A stretch of 64,000 nucleotides of DNA. Source: Amphiduros pacificus (taxonomy: Eukaryota; Annelida; Polychaeta; Phyllodocida; Hesionidae). A model generated the notes under the pieces. The model made no database searches. It was given only the letters and a program-made list of their open reading frames with translations, and was not told the DNA's origin. The translations under genes were made by a program, and so were the position numbers. This document shows positions 40,901-53,040 of this stretch, one piece after another (the stretch's first letter is position 1; every line of letters starts with the position of its first letter). The DNA lies in the NCBI GenBank assembly GCA_949316495.1, contig OX439002.1, forward strand, positions 16,858,001 to 16,922,000, in the 5' to 3' direction.

Positions 40901-43900
40901 ACAGAAAACATATTTTGGTACCATACATAAACTGTTACAGTATGATCCTCAATACTTTGGCATATTGTAATGTTCAGTGGGCTTTGTCAAAAACAATAAT
41001 TAAGTATTTCTAATAATTTTGTATTTCTGGAATAAATGCATTTATGTTATGCTGTTCAGTGATGCTGTCCCTCCGTTACCGCTTGGCCGAGCCCTAATGA
41101 CTTTGTATAAAACATCAACAACAATATCAGTTGCAAAATGATGGCAGGCTATTATTGACATATACATGTGAGAATATTTGCAGAATTCAGATTTCTTCGC
41201 ACATCAGCTCCACAATGTTTTTTGTGCCTTGCCTTTTAAACAGGGTTGGACATTTTGCAATCTCTGATTGCCATTTAATTTACTTATTCCATGTCATGCA
41301 TATTGAAATTAGTCAAGTTATATTTTCACAATTTAAAGGACAAGTTTGGTTCTAAGTAAGTTTTTACTGCAAAATTTTCAGTATGATTAAATTGCCTCTG
41401 TGCTCAAGAAGCACATCACATTTAACTCTGCAATTTCTGGCACAACATATGCCCATGTCATAATCCTACCATTAACCATAGTTATAATCGTTGAAACTGT
41501 TTGAGATTCAAAGAACTGATAATATTAAGTTATTTTGAAGGTTTAACTTAGCTACCTGAATGAAAATACTTTGAACATTTGAAGATTGTGAATTACAGAG
41601 GTTCTATTTGATTAAAAGTTTAACATATACTAATTTATTTTGCATGTCATCTTTGTGTTTTTTTGTTTTTTTTTAATCTTTAGAGCAAGATATAATTTGT
41701 AAGTTTTTTAACTTTCATTTCAGATCTTAGAGATCATGTGAGACATGTAGAGAAGGCTGTGGCTACAAAAGAGCCTCGTTTCATGTCAAGGGCACTTCGA
41801 GCCCTTGTTTCAATCCGTCGTAAACTCAACCAGAATGTGCTTCGAAAAGCTATACATGGCTATTTCACAACCCCTAATCCTCCCAAGGATGGACTACTCA
41901 ACTTTCTTGAAGAGGTACATAATTCCTACTTTTTATAATGGATAATGGATATTTTCTGGGCGGTAACATCTTTGTGTTAGTAGTGAAGCATGTGATGAAG
42001 TAAATGTATGACAGACACAAATAAAGTATTATCCACTATTTGAAGAAATAATAAGCAGTCCAAAATACAGGCTTGCACATGGTGCCTTTTAACCTGCAAT
42101 AGCCTTTTTTGGCATGTGAAACCTTTTTGAAAACTGATTGTAATTGCATTTATGTCAGTGATCAGAATCTTACAGCTGATTTGTTGAGTTGGTTGACTTT
42201 TAAATCAGGTTCTCTTTATAACCTCCAATGATGCAAAACTGAGAATTCATGAGCTCCTTTGGCTTAGCAAGAGTAAAGTTTCTAAGTTGTAACTCACAAG
42301 TAAAGAAGGAGCCATTTTGCTCTATGAGCTAAAATATCCTTTACTTAATTTTATTATTAATTAGAGTTACTATTTTCTTTTTAAGGTCTTTAAATTTTTA
42401 AACTGTAAGGAAAAAATGAGCATTAGGCCTGAAAATAAAAGTTCTAATTACATTTGCAAATGCACATTCAATGTCACGATTACCATTGCTTTGTACAATC
42501 TTAACTATTCACATACATGATTCAGGGTTGTATAGCTAAAAAAATAAATTACTCAGCAGATGATTTCAATATGGAGAGGAAAATTCAATTAATAGCTAGA
42601 GTTTTTTAAAAATATGTGCACAAGAAAAAAGTATATTCAACAATGCACATTTTGAAAAACTGCAAAGCTTCATGGAATTACATGATATTGTTCCACATTA
42701 TAATAATTTTTCTTGTTGTGGAAGGGTCATCAGAAGTTCAGAATATAACTAAACAGTGGGGCAATCTGCCAAATGTTGTCACATAACTCGTATAACTCCA
42801 AAATGAACCACGAGGGTAAATAAGTTCATGAAAAACTTTTGGTTGTTATGCACCTGCCAGACCCAAACATATTTTGTCATGCATAGTACATTTTTTCAAA
42901 AAGAATTGGAAAAGAATGAATACAAAATGTTGTGTTACCGTTAATATGATCAATAATTCAAGGTTGACTTCAGTGGACAGGAAATCTTGCCAAGTCAATT
43001 ATTTATTGACAAAATAAAGTATCTTTCTGTTTGATAGTATACCATGATAGAAATTACCATATGACAGAAACACTTACAATCCTGATTATTTTATCCATTC
43101 ATTGGGAAGTGTGCAAGTTCATTTTATGATCTCAAAAAACAAGTTACATATGGTTAGGACTTTTAAAAAAATGTTTCTAATTTCTCAACCTTCCTGAGTT
43201 TAAGCTAACGACCCTAAAGTTTTTCTGTGCTTAATTAGTGAAAAGATGCAGTTTCAGTAAAAATTTCATGCTTATATCTCACATTGAAGAAAAAAGGACA
43301 CCGATAAAAATCTCACCCCGCACCCAACCTGTTTTTTTCAGGGCATATTATCAGAAACAGTGTTATTTTTGGGGGGTGTTATTGGGCAAAGGCAATGGTG
43401 TGGTCATGACACCTGAGTTATGTGTGACTGTTAACCAAGTAATAGTTTGGCTAGATGTTTTAATATATTTGTACTTTATTGTATTATTCCACTCGATATC
43501 TCTTGACAAATGAAAAAATGCTTTTGGCATGTTTATTTTATTTTGTATTATTTTGTTTGTTTTTATTTTACTTTCTTTTTCCCCATCAAATATGATAATA
43601 ATTTATACTTGTCATACTATTTTCAGCCCATGGAGACTGACAACAACAATGTTGTGTTTAGGCCAAGGACTGGGAAAGCTGCCACTTTACCCTTGCTGCC
43701 CGAAGTAGAGATCTATCTGCACCTTCTGCTGTTACTGCATCTTATAGACAAGAAACAATATCAACAGGTTAGTGAAGTGAGGTGCATGACAGTCTGGGGC
43801 TTGAATTGTCACTTAATTTATATAAATCATTTCTGAACAATTAGCAATTCGCTATCATGATGGATTAAAAATCAAGTCTTCCCATAATGTGTTTTTATAT

Positions 43901-46900
43901 CTATTTTGAGCAGGCTAAATCCTAAAACAATATTGCAAAATTTACGGTCCTATAATAACATGCTGATGTTGTGCTCTCATGACCAATTTTATCTGAACAT
44001 GATTTGAAGGGTTTTGTTCTCTAAAAAGATTCATATTTATTGTAAAAGAAACTTGGGGGGGGGGGGGAGATGCTCAAGTGGTAATTGAACAGAGGTCTGT
44101 AGAATTGAAATTCCAACCTAATGTTTGATTTTGTCACATTTCAGTATTTAAATACCTTCATCTATTTCAGGCTGTGAAATGTTCGGATGTGCTTATGGGA
44201 AAATGTACATCACTGAATAGAAGGACATTGGATATGTTGGCAGCAAAGTGTTACTTCTACCACAGTAGAGCCTATGAATTAGTTGAACAGCTAGATAAAG
44301 TTAGAGGGTAGGTACACCATTGAAATGAAACCTAAATGACAATGACAAACTTTTAATCCCAAATATTTCTGTGTCATATGTTATTATTAGCAATGCTGAC
44401 TATGTTAGCATAGTTAACATCATATCACACATGATAAAGGACAATTTTTAAAATTAATTATAAATGATGTCAGTTATGCAAGTAACTATCCTAATTGGTT
44501 AAATTATTAGTCATAATGTGTTTTGATTTTTTTTCAGATTCTTACATTCAAGATTAAGAACATGTACTCTTAGGAATGATTTCGAGGGTCAGGCAACATT
44601 ACTCAACCTGCTTATGAGGAACTACTTGGTGTTCAACCTATATGATCAGGCCTTCAAACTTGTATCCAAATCAACCTTCCCAGAATCTGCATCAAATAAT
44701 GACTGGGCCAGATTTCTATATTATCTAGGTGGGTTGCGTAGGTTTCCTGCATTATTTTTAGACAAGGGTAAAATAAATTCCACTTACTTGTATTTGTAAT
44801 AAAGTATTAGGTCTCCTAAAACTGATTTGGAAAACAGGTACATTAATATGAACTTCTGTTATAAAAAATATTTGACAAAAAGTATTCTGCCCTCAAGTTA
44901 AACACGCCAAGAAAATAATTCATAAAAATAGATTTTTTCTAAATAAAAATATATTTGCTCCTACAAATATAAAAAATATCACATAAGTAAACTAAGTTCA
45001 TTATTTTAAGGCAGTCTTTGTGATGGTGTTGACCGTATGAAATATTTACTATGCTATACACAGGTCGTATCAAGGCAATCCAATTGGACTACTCAGAAGC
45101 TCACAAGAACCTCATGCAGGCCATCAGGAAAGCACCCCAACACACAGCATTTGGATTTAAACAGACAGTCAGTATATATTTTCAGATTCGGCAAGGAATA
45201 GGATTTACATTTTTAGTTTGGACAGTGTTTCTTCTTAATGCACAGAACAAAATCATTTATTGAGATACTGGAAGGTCAATGCATATGTTGTTATATATGC
45301 ACAGAGTAGACTGTTGTTATCTGTATTCAGGCCACTGGTATATGAGTAAGGTGGGGGTTTATCAATCAGATTGAGCAGTAGACTGCAAGTGCACATAACA
45401 GACTGCAGCACAGTAAAAAAAAAAGCTAGTATTATTTGGCCAGATACTAACATTTTAATACAGCAGTGCAGTGTATTAAGGAATCTGGCTGTAGCCACAT
45501 GTACTGTTATTGTTGACAACACAGATTATTACAACACATTTTGTGACATTAGTATTTTTAGTGAAAATAAATCTAATTCAACAAGGCAGATGATGCAAGA
45601 TATTTCTTCAATATTCGTAAATAAAATTTTTGTTGGCATGACAGGAAGTAATGGCCTGTTTAGGGAATGGAAATGATGTATTTTTTAGATAAACAAATCC
45701 AATAAAATCCATCCTTTTCCTGATCATGCTCCTGCAAGTGTTTTCCTTCAGGTCCACATTGTATTCTCTGCCATTTGAGTTTTATAGTATTGTGTAATAA
45801 TGGATCCTTGTTGCCAGTTCTGAGAGATTTTATTTTGCAAGAGTTAAGAAAATGGCAGTTTGTTGCAATTGAGAAGGTCCAAAATTATTTTTATATTTTC
45901 TATTGCTTAATTTCCTCGTTTGGCCAGTAAAAATATGCTAAGTAATTGCCCTTTATGTTGATCTCTGCTCTGAATAGAGTTAAAATTGACATTATCATCT
46001 GCCATCATTGATGATTTTGATTGACTTATTCAGAGCACAACCATCTGATTTAGCTTTTTGCACCCAAGATAGCTTTTTGCATCCAACATGCAATTATATT
46101 AGATGGGCAAATGACTACATCTGCTTGTTTGATCAAATCACTGTATCATATTCCTCTTTTATCTTGTTTGGGGCCCATGACACTTATGTACATATTTCTA
46201 ACAAATTATCAGATATACACAAAGTTGTGAAGCAGTGGAATTGACATTTGGTGGCAATCACATTATATATGGTGTAATAATGGCTCTATGTTTGCCATTT
46301 CTTATTATTATAAACAGCCAGTGTCAGATATCTGTATTAATTATTTACCACAATTTTACTAATGATTTGTACTTAAAACAATAGGTCAGGACAACTTTTA
46401 GGCCTACAGCCTATGTTTTAATATCCCAAGCTAGAGAATAAAATCCGAACCTTTGTAGAGAATTCCTCAATACCTGTGCTGTAATGTTTTAATCTTTTAC
46501 ATTTGTAGGTTCACAAGTTGGCCATAACAGTTGAGTTGTTGCTTGGAGATATTCCAGATCGAGCAATATTCAGGCAGCCCTACATGAGGAAAACACTTGC
46601 TCCTTATTTCCAGCTGACACAAGGTTTATATATGAATTTTTTTTTCACTATTCACAGCAATTAAAAATAATAAAATACATCTGTGATAAGTGGCCAGAAG
46701 TACTTCAGAAACATAGATATCTGTAGGATCAGATTTCAAATGCGACAGTGGCATTGGGGATCGTTTTCTCTGTGTAAATACAACAGACATTAGATGCCAC
46801 AAAATTGTATAAAAGCAATTGAGAATAACTAATGTAGAATGATTCTGGATGTCTATCGTTGATATTTTTCAGCTGTAAGGACAGGCAATCTTGCCAAATT

Positions 46901-49900
46901 CAATGAAGCTCTAGAGAAGTTCGGAGCAAAGTTCCAGGACGAAGGAACATATACACTTATCATACGTCTTCGCCACAATGTAATCAAAACAGGCATCCGT
47001 ATGATAAATTTGTCATATTCTCGTATATCCCTGGCAAATATAGCACAAAAGCTCCTGCTAGACAGTCCAGAAGATGCAGAATTTATTGTGGCTAAGGTTT
47101 GTTTTAATGTGTGAATAAATTTGAGGCATTTTATAGACTTAATAGGCCAAATAACAAATGCAATTTTGAAAGGTTCATCATTTATTAAAATCCTAAAAAT
47201 TACAGGGTTTTTTTTCATAACATTTGACTTCTATTTTGTTGTATTGGATAAATACAATCAATTTGATTTAATTGGGGTCTTTTTTGTATTGGCAAAAAAT
47301 AAAAAGGGATACCTATATTGATATGGAGTAAATAATTTTCTTGTATATTAAATATAAACAATATAAAAATGCAATGATCAGCATAGCTCTAAGGTCATTT
47401 GCCTATGTTTCCCATTCTAGGCAATTCGTGATGGTGTGATAGAAGCAACAATAGATCATGAGAATGGCTATGTACAGTCCAAAGAGAACTCTGACATCTA
47501 CAGTACACGTGAACCTATGACCGCCTTCCATCAGAGAATCAGTTTCTGTCTAGATATACACAACCAATCTGTCAAGGTATCATATCGCTTTGTTATAACC
47601 TTCAGTATATCAAACAAATAGAAGTATTGTCAAAGCCCAAGATGAAGAACTGTGTCTATTATATTGTCTTACAACTTCATAGCAAGCTAATTATTAGATA
47701 CTGATAAAGGTAACCAATTTTAATTGTGTTACATAAGTATTTTAAATTGAAATGACTGGAGCATTGAAGGTGACTTAATTCATGCACTGCATGAAAGCCA
47801 CATTCACAATATCATATGCCACCAATCTTATGTAAATTGATGTTTTTCAGGCCATGAGGTTTCCACCAAAGTCTTATAACAAAGATCTAGAATCTGCAGA
47901 GGTGAGTTTTTAGTTTTGAAGCATTAAATATATTGTTTTACAAATTACATGAATATTACATGCAGTAGATGTATATTATATTTGGTTGTGGGCACATAAT
48001 ATCTCTTACCACCCAAAGTAATATTGTTCCTTCAACAAAATAGTGTGCATTACCCTCAATATCTTCCAGGGAATAAAAGGAAGCATTACCAAGTTATATT
48101 ACTATTCTAAGAAACAGACAAATTTTGTCACTTTTGACAAAAAGAGTAAATAAAAATACATAATCCATATCTTTTAAATTTAATTGAATATACTTTAATT
48201 TCCATAAAATCCTCAGAAAAATACCATCATCCCAAAATGATGTAATGTAGAACTTTCTCTTTAATACCCCCACTGTATTATGTCATGAAATTACACTGGA
48301 TAAACAGCAATGGATAAACTCAAGCTTAATAGCACCAATGCCTCTGTGAGGATCCATAGGTCGTGGATTTAATTTCTGGCCATTCCGAGATTGCATTCAT
48401 GTTATAATTTCACCTGAGCTGAGGTCTGTGCTTGAAAGGTTAACCAGGTGTCCTTGTTAATTTGTGGCTTGGTGGGTTCTCATGTCAAGGACCTGTGACA
48501 TGACAATTTTATTGAGGCGGCACTATATCTACTGCAAGTAGATCACACCATGAAATAAGGTTAACATTGACATAAAACCCCAAACAAACAAAACTGGGCA
48601 TACTCAGTGATTTTAGTGCCTCCCCTTATTCAACATGCACAATTTGGCTTAAAGCATTAATGAAGCCACAGAGGTCACAGGCAATTTTACAAAGGATTGG
48701 GATTTGCTTAAATGGTATGTGGCCACGAAACTGTGATACAAGCAAGCTAACTCATTAAAATCAACCAAAACACACTATTCAAAGTGCCAAGTACTGCCTG
48801 TACTCTTTTGACCACCAGGTGGCCACATGTATACAATCATGCGACCTGTATTGTAGTTTGTTGGGGTGTTAGGCCTGCGTCATTGGACAAACAGGGCTAT
48901 GTAAGCCAAATCACTCCATTGTCCAATCCAAAGTTGCTCGACTGTTAGGAAGACTTTACTAAGCAGGTGCTTGCACAAGATCACTGGTCAGCTAAACAAA
49001 GTTTGTTGGCAAAGTGGTTGATTTGAATTTTAGCAGAAGACTCATCCACTTTCAAAAAGCATAGAAATTTATGTAGGGGAAGTATGATGGTTAAATTTTT
49101 GATTGCAATTTATATTATGCAAGGAAAAGTGCTTGGAAACCTCATTTCCCGAATGCTTTAAGGTAGTTTCACTGTTACAGGACAAACCTTTTTTCTGCCC
49201 TTGAAATGCTTTCAAGAGAAATTTTACATCATATAGAAATAGTATTTATTCTTATTTCCAAATGTTACTGAGTACAATAAAAAAAAATAATCAAGATTTA
49301 CACCACCACAGAAATTGAACCATGGACAAATGCTATTTATTGCATGGGTACATTTTTATGAGTCCAATTACCATGGTCATAAGGAGCCATTTGTTGACAC
49401 TCTATTTCAAGCAGGATTGAAGTGATTTCTTCATAAATGCAATTTAAAACATACCTTGTCAATCGTTAAGACATTATTTTAAGACCTGAAGTGAACAGCA
49501 AGAAGCTGATTTCTGTCATGTGCCAAGGTTGAGGCCACAGTGTAAGGTCATAATTAATTCCTTATTTCTTGTCAAAGTTGATCTGTCCAGGTTAAACCTC
49601 ATTTATATCACAGAAGGGCCAATAGAGTTGCCTATTTGAAGCTAAATTATTAGTTTATCATGGTGGTTCCACCATGAGAATTGGAGCGAATTAAGAGAAA
49701 GGTGTCTGGGAAACATCAGCAAATATTGGTAAAGGCAAAACCCGAGCTCGTCACAACCTGAAATTCTAAAATTAAGTCCATAACATTTTAACTTGCCCCA
49801 TTTTTTTAATTCTGTAAATCAATAACGTTTCATTATGAAGTGATGAAAGTCTTCAGGAAATAACCTGAATTCAAGTTTTTTTCTTCAAATGTGAAATTCA

Positions 49901-50833
49901 AAATGGTCTGAACTCCAAAGATGACATTTCTGAAAGGGGGTAGTGGTATCTTCATGTTAATTTTCAAGGGTTTCAGGTTTTTTCCTGAATGCTGACTTTC
50001 ATCACTGATTATGTAATATCAACAGTGTTTCATTATGCGACATCAACAATGTTTCATTATGGAATATCATAGACTTTATAACCTTACATGACAGACTGCT
50101 ACTACTTCATATCCCAACATTTTCCTTCCAAAAGATTATCATAATATAGATGATGGTAATTTCAGAGGCGAAGGCTGCCACACAAATTTAAATTATGAAA
50201 TGAAAGTTAAGTATGTATATTTGGACAGGAATGTTTTTAGTTTGATGACTAATTTTTTTGGTTTGTTTCTATGCTACACAACCTCTCTCTGATTTACATT
50301 TTTAGTGAATTAAGATTTCAGAAAATTTAGCCTAGATCCCCATTTGATTCAAATTTTGTTTGTGTCATCCTCCAAATTTGTGGCAATGTTTACCATTTCT
50401 ATTTTTTATACCCATGGGAAATTGTGCAATTGCATATACATCTGTCTACATTAAGAAATTCCCAAGGAGGTCTTGCGCAGAAAATTTTCCAAAAGCCATT
50501 GCAAAATTTTAAAAGATTTCAATAATCATTTCAATAATCATTATCAGAGCTAGGAAGGGGTTAAAAGGCTGTTCTTTTATTTAAGTTACTGTTCTGTTTT
50601 AGCACTAATTTAAATGATAAGAGATTGAGAAGTTTGTGTTGATTAATTCTGTTATTTTGTTTTTTTTCTTTTATGTATTTTAAGTTCACTTTCATGTGAT
50701 GCTGTATTTTGTTTCATTCTGTGTGTCACTGATTTTACATTTTGTCTCAAAATAGGAGCGGCGAGAAAGAGAGCAACAGGAACTGGAAAGTGCCAAGGAA
50801 ATTGCAGATGAAGATTTTGATGGGTTTCCTTGA
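37919..50833 (+). CDS. PSMD3: 26S proteasome non-ATPase regulatory subunit 3 (Rpn3), complete, 11 exons
   Basis: Exons: 37919-38078, 41724-41914, 43627-43767, 44171-44307, 44538-44728, 45064-45167, 46509-46623, 46873-47096, 47421-47576, 47851-47901, 50756-50833. All introns are GT-AG and the joined frame is 515 codons plus TGA (human PSMD3 is 534). Rpn3 is a scaffold of the proteasome lid. Residues about 53-250 are the helical repeat region ([52 protein letters not shown]). The PCI domain is about 270-450 ([68 protein letters not shown]). The C-terminal Rpn3 segment has [20 protein letters not shown] and [20 protein letters not shown], ending DFDGFP. The first ATG is chosen because it is the first after an in-frame stop and MKKE resembles human MKQE. 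A second ATG at 37976 has the stronger Kozak context and would give 496 residues. The gene looks intact. Confidence 0.98.
38633..38762. mobile_element. Small palindromic MITE in PSMD3 intron 1 (130 bp)
   Basis: The ends are inverted repeats: TTACTCGTGAGGGACCAGTT on the left and AACTGGTCTAGCACGAGTAG on the right. Inner arms continue the pairing (GCCGATTACAGCGGCT with AGCCGCTG and ATCGGCGG), so nearly the whole piece can fold. It is markedly GC- and CpG-richer than the intron around it. It has no coding capacity and no certain target duplication. An alternative reading is a structured regulatory hairpin. Confidence 0.65.
38957..41094. mobile_element. 2138-bp non-autonomous DNA transposon in PSMD3 intron 1
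   Basis: The left end GGGCTCAGCCAAGGGG (38957-38972) is the inverted match of the right end CCGCTTGGCCGAGCCC (41079-41094), with two mismatches. It is flanked on both sides by TAAT (38953-38956 and 41095-41098), a likely 4-bp target duplication. The interior has no transposase-like frame of useful length but carries eight copies of TGTCCCTCCGTTAC in two groups toward the two ends. Repeated short motifs near the ends are known transposase-binding sites in hAT and CACTA elements. A 4-bp duplication is used by Sola- and Academ-type elements, but the superfamily cannot be set from this copy. It fills more than half of the 3.6-kb intron 1. Confidence 0.75.
39323..41079 (+). repeat. Interspersed 14-bp motif TGTCCCTCCGTTAC, eight copies
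   Basis: Exact copies start at 39323, 39338, 39505, 40679, 40703, 40889 and 41066 on the plus strand, and one copy is inverted at 39521-39534. All lie inside the 2138-bp transposon: four within about 370-580 bp of the left end and four within about 415 bp of the right end. The copies stay identical while the sequence between them is unrelated, so this is neither a tandem repeat nor a simple duplication. The reverse strand reads GTAACGGAGGGACA, which contains the Myb-type core YAACGG. Confidence 0.95.
44055..44067 (+). repeat. G13 homopolymer in PSMD3 intron 3
   Basis: A run of 13 guanines about 100 bp upstream of the exon 4 acceptor. Such runs are length-unstable, and G-runs can influence splicing of nearby exons; no effect can be judged here. 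Confidence 0.9.
47371..47410 (+). repeat. MITE terminus abutting the PSMD3 exon 9 acceptor
   Basis: GCAATGATCAGCATAGCTCT then AAGGTCATTTGCCTATGTTT matches the end of the MITE at 53041-53498 and the fragment at 54833-54864. It ends 10 bp before exon 9, so the branch-point region and part of the pyrimidine tract of intron 8 appear to be transposon-derived. Confidence 0.75.
48305..48595 (+). mobile_element. Old tRNA-derived SINE in PSMD3 intron 10
   Basis: Diverged member of the SINE family at 54067 and 62986. Shared landmarks in order are TTAATAGCACCAATGCCTCTG, a decayed B box GTGGATTTAATTTC, CTGAGCTGAGG, CATGTCAAGGACCTGTGACA, TGACAATTTTATTGAGGCGG, CACTATATCTACTGCAAGTA and the tail AAACCCCAAACAAACAAAAC. 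The A-box end is hard to recognise and no target duplication is visible, which indicates an older insertion than the others. Confidence 0.85.
48653..49157 (+). mobile_element. TTAA-flanked MITE, copy B (505 bp)
   Basis: TTAA at 48649-48652 and 49158-49161 flanks the element. Its left end AGCATTAATGAAG and right end CCCGAATGCT match the family ends. Internal matches to copies A and C include CACCAGGTGGCCACATG, CAAGCAGGTGCTTG-type sequence, GATCACTGGTCAGCTAAACA and GGAAAAGTGCTTGGAAA. It lies in PSMD3 intron 10 only a few tens of bp after the old SINE. Confidence 0.8.
49158..50755. other. Rest of PSMD3 intron 10
   Basis: About 1.6 kb up to the acceptor of the last exon. No gene, RNA or repeat family recognised; a short repeated phrase CAACARTGTTTCATTATG occurs near 50020-50060. 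Confidence 0.45.
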
Positions 50834-51352
50834 TCAGTGATAACAATTCAAGTTTATCATTTAACAGAGGTTCATACAATAGGAGCTTAAATCAGAGATC
50901 TCATTTGTGCTTCAGTTGAATAAACCTATTATTAAAAAAGTGTGATGACTTTCAGGACTGAAACTCATGCTGTATAAAGTGTGTATAAAGATACATAAAA
51001 CATATGGACACATATTGCTTCTTGATATGCACATGTCAGTGATACCTAGTGACTGATATGTACTGTATTGACCAATTATAAAATAAATTTGAGTGTATGG
51101 ACCTATATTATCAAACAAAAGGGAGAAAGTGAGGATGCATGAGAGAAAAAAACAAACCAAGTAACCCTTAATTGAATTATTGAATGTATTGATTTCAAGC
51201 GATTTTGTAAATATTTTGCCCCTTCAAAAATGCAAACTTGAAATATGTTTCAAGAGTTTTTCTGAAAGCATATTGTTAATAAAGGTTTCTCATGCCATGC
51301 ATCAATGGAGAATTTAAAGTATTAGTGTGTAAATGTATAATATTCAATAAAA
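50834..51352 (+). promoter_or_regulatory. PSMD3: PSMD3 3' untranslated region and polyadenylation signals
   Basis: Four AATAAA hexamers follow the stop codon: 50919-50924, 51082-51087, 51279-51284 and 51346-51351. The first would give a 3' UTR of about 100 bp and the last about 530 bp. Which are used cannot be told from sequence. Confidence 0.6.
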
Positions 51353-51989
51353 AAGGCTTTTATATAAAAAGTGGTGGTGCGTAAAGAATGCACAAAAAAC
51401 ACAAATGGTCATAAACAGATAACATTTAATTTATGTTTCTATATGTAGTGTAATTCTTCTTGTGCAAATTTTTTTGAGAATTCTTTTTCATATTTTGGAT
51501 GGAGAAAACCTTTAATATCCATGTAAAAAAGTTATCTTATGAAAAGAAAACAACAAATAGTCAGGTGGTCTGTAAAGTACTTCATAAATGCTTGCTGCAA
51601 ACTGTCTTTAAGTGTAAAGTGCAATGTAACTGTAAATAGTTGCATAATGCTAAATGGATCTTGCCCCCAAAAGAAAACAATTTACGAAGCGTCTGAATTA
51701 TATATATTTTTTCGTCCAAGATGATATATTCGCATTGCACCCATTTCAGATTTGAATAGGTCTGTGTCCAAAAAACTCCCATTTCCATTTATACCTGACT
51801 TGTATAATTTGTTTCAAAGTAGAAAATAAAATTGCCTATAAATTTGATATTTGATTGTCTTTGGGGGAACAATACTTTTATAAAGATCAATAATTTACTA
51901 ATGGTAAGCTCTGCTCACTTATTGAAGTCGCAGAGCTTTAGGAGTGTGGAAAATGTCTGTCCGTCTGTCAACATTTCTTCAAAAACTCC

Positions 51990-52270
51990 AAAACTAATAG
52001 TAATATATGTTTCATATTTTATATAGGGGTAGATCTAGAGGTGAAGATTCAGATTCCTTCAAATCTTAGTGATGTCACCATTGGCCTTCGTGCAGTGACC
52101 TTGGGGAAAACAATTTGTAAGAAACATATCTCAGCACCCACTTATAAAAGAAAATTAAAACTTTAGCCATAGCTGTGACTTATCATACTGTTTAAGTCGG
52201 TGACTTTTGACCTTGAATTCAAATTTGTGTCCCTGCAACATCTCAACCATTAAAGTACTTCATATCTGTT
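51990..52270 (+). repeat. Dispersed repeat, first copy of a pair
   Basis: Similar to 52775-53040 over about 250 bp. Shared phrases include ATATGTTTCATATTTTATATA, GGTGAAGATTCAGATTCCTT, GATGTCACCATTGGCCTTCG, GCAGTGACCT, CATAGCTGTG and TTTGACCTTG. The pair flanks an LTR-like block. It carries TGACCTTG words as in the 148-bp array near the left edge. There is no coding content. Confidence 0.8.
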
Positions 52271-52309
52271 GTATATCAACACTGTTTAAAGATCTACTCC
52301 AAAACTCCC

Positions 52310-52770
52310 AATTAGAAGGAGACAAACACCTCAATAACTGGACGTAAATGATTTATTCAGTTCCTACTACAATAAATCTGTCTGCCACTGTACAGTAGCT
52401 GCCAGCCATTGCGGCGCTACACACATTAACGTTTAACAGACATATTACAATTTACATTCTTATCAGATATAAATACAAATAATCTATGAAATATATCAAC
52501 AATTAATAAACACCTATACCTACATAATTAATTAGTTAAGCCTGGCTCTCGTGGCCATAAGCCCAGCATAAGCTTCTTTCGACTTATACTTTTGATAGTG
52601 GGATGGCAGGTGAAAAAGAGACACGTCCGCCTACCTGAGCATTACCGAGCTGAAGACGCGGCAATACCTACCCCAGTGGTTTATATATGGCCCCCAGGTG
52701 GTGACACAATTGCCCCGTCTGTGATTATTGGTTGTGACCTCTAACCATCTTTATACTAATATATAAAGCC
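52310..52770 (-). mobile_element. LTR-like fossil (possible solo LTR)
   Basis: Read on the minus strand, this GC-richer block has, in order, CCAATAATCACAGACGGGG, a TATA-box-like CCATATATAAACC, a CpG-rich stretch, and AATAAA polyadenylation-type words near its far end, which is the order expected in an LTR. It sits between two copies of an unrelated repeat. No internal retroelement genes are next to it, and clear terminal TG/CA with a matching target duplication could not be fixed, so the class is tentative and the copy looks old. Confidence 0.3.
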
Positions 52771-52774
52771 TCCG

Positions 52775-53040
52775 TAATATGTTTCATAATTTATATAGAG
52801 GTAGATATGGAGGTGAAGATTCAGATTCCTTCAAATCTTTGTGATGTCACCATTGACCTTTGTGCAGTGACCTCAACGTCCCAAATTTAATACTGAGCTA
52901 ATCTCAGCAACCATTTATAAGAGGACATTCAAACGTGGTATAGGTCATAGCTGTGCCTTTTCATACTGTTTTAGTCAAGTGACACATTGACCTTGGATTC
53001 AAAATTTGTGTACATGCAAATTCTCACCATTTACAGTGAA
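52775..53040 (+). repeat. Dispersed repeat, second copy of a pair
   Basis: Matches 51990-52270 in the same orientation, starting ATATGTTTCATAATTTATATA and continuing GGTGAAGATTCAGATTCCTT and GATGTCACCATTGACCTTTG. The two copies have diverged by substitutions and small gaps, so the duplication or double insertion is not recent. Confidence 0.8.

Noticed and set aside
44614-45263. Short plus-strand frames overlapping PSMD3 exons 5 and 6 and running into introns
   Set aside because: They are exon sequence read through the donor sites, not separate genes.
46853-47218. 121-codon minus-strand frame
   Set aside because: Antisense of PSMD3 exon 8; the plus strand has the conserved protein and splice sites.
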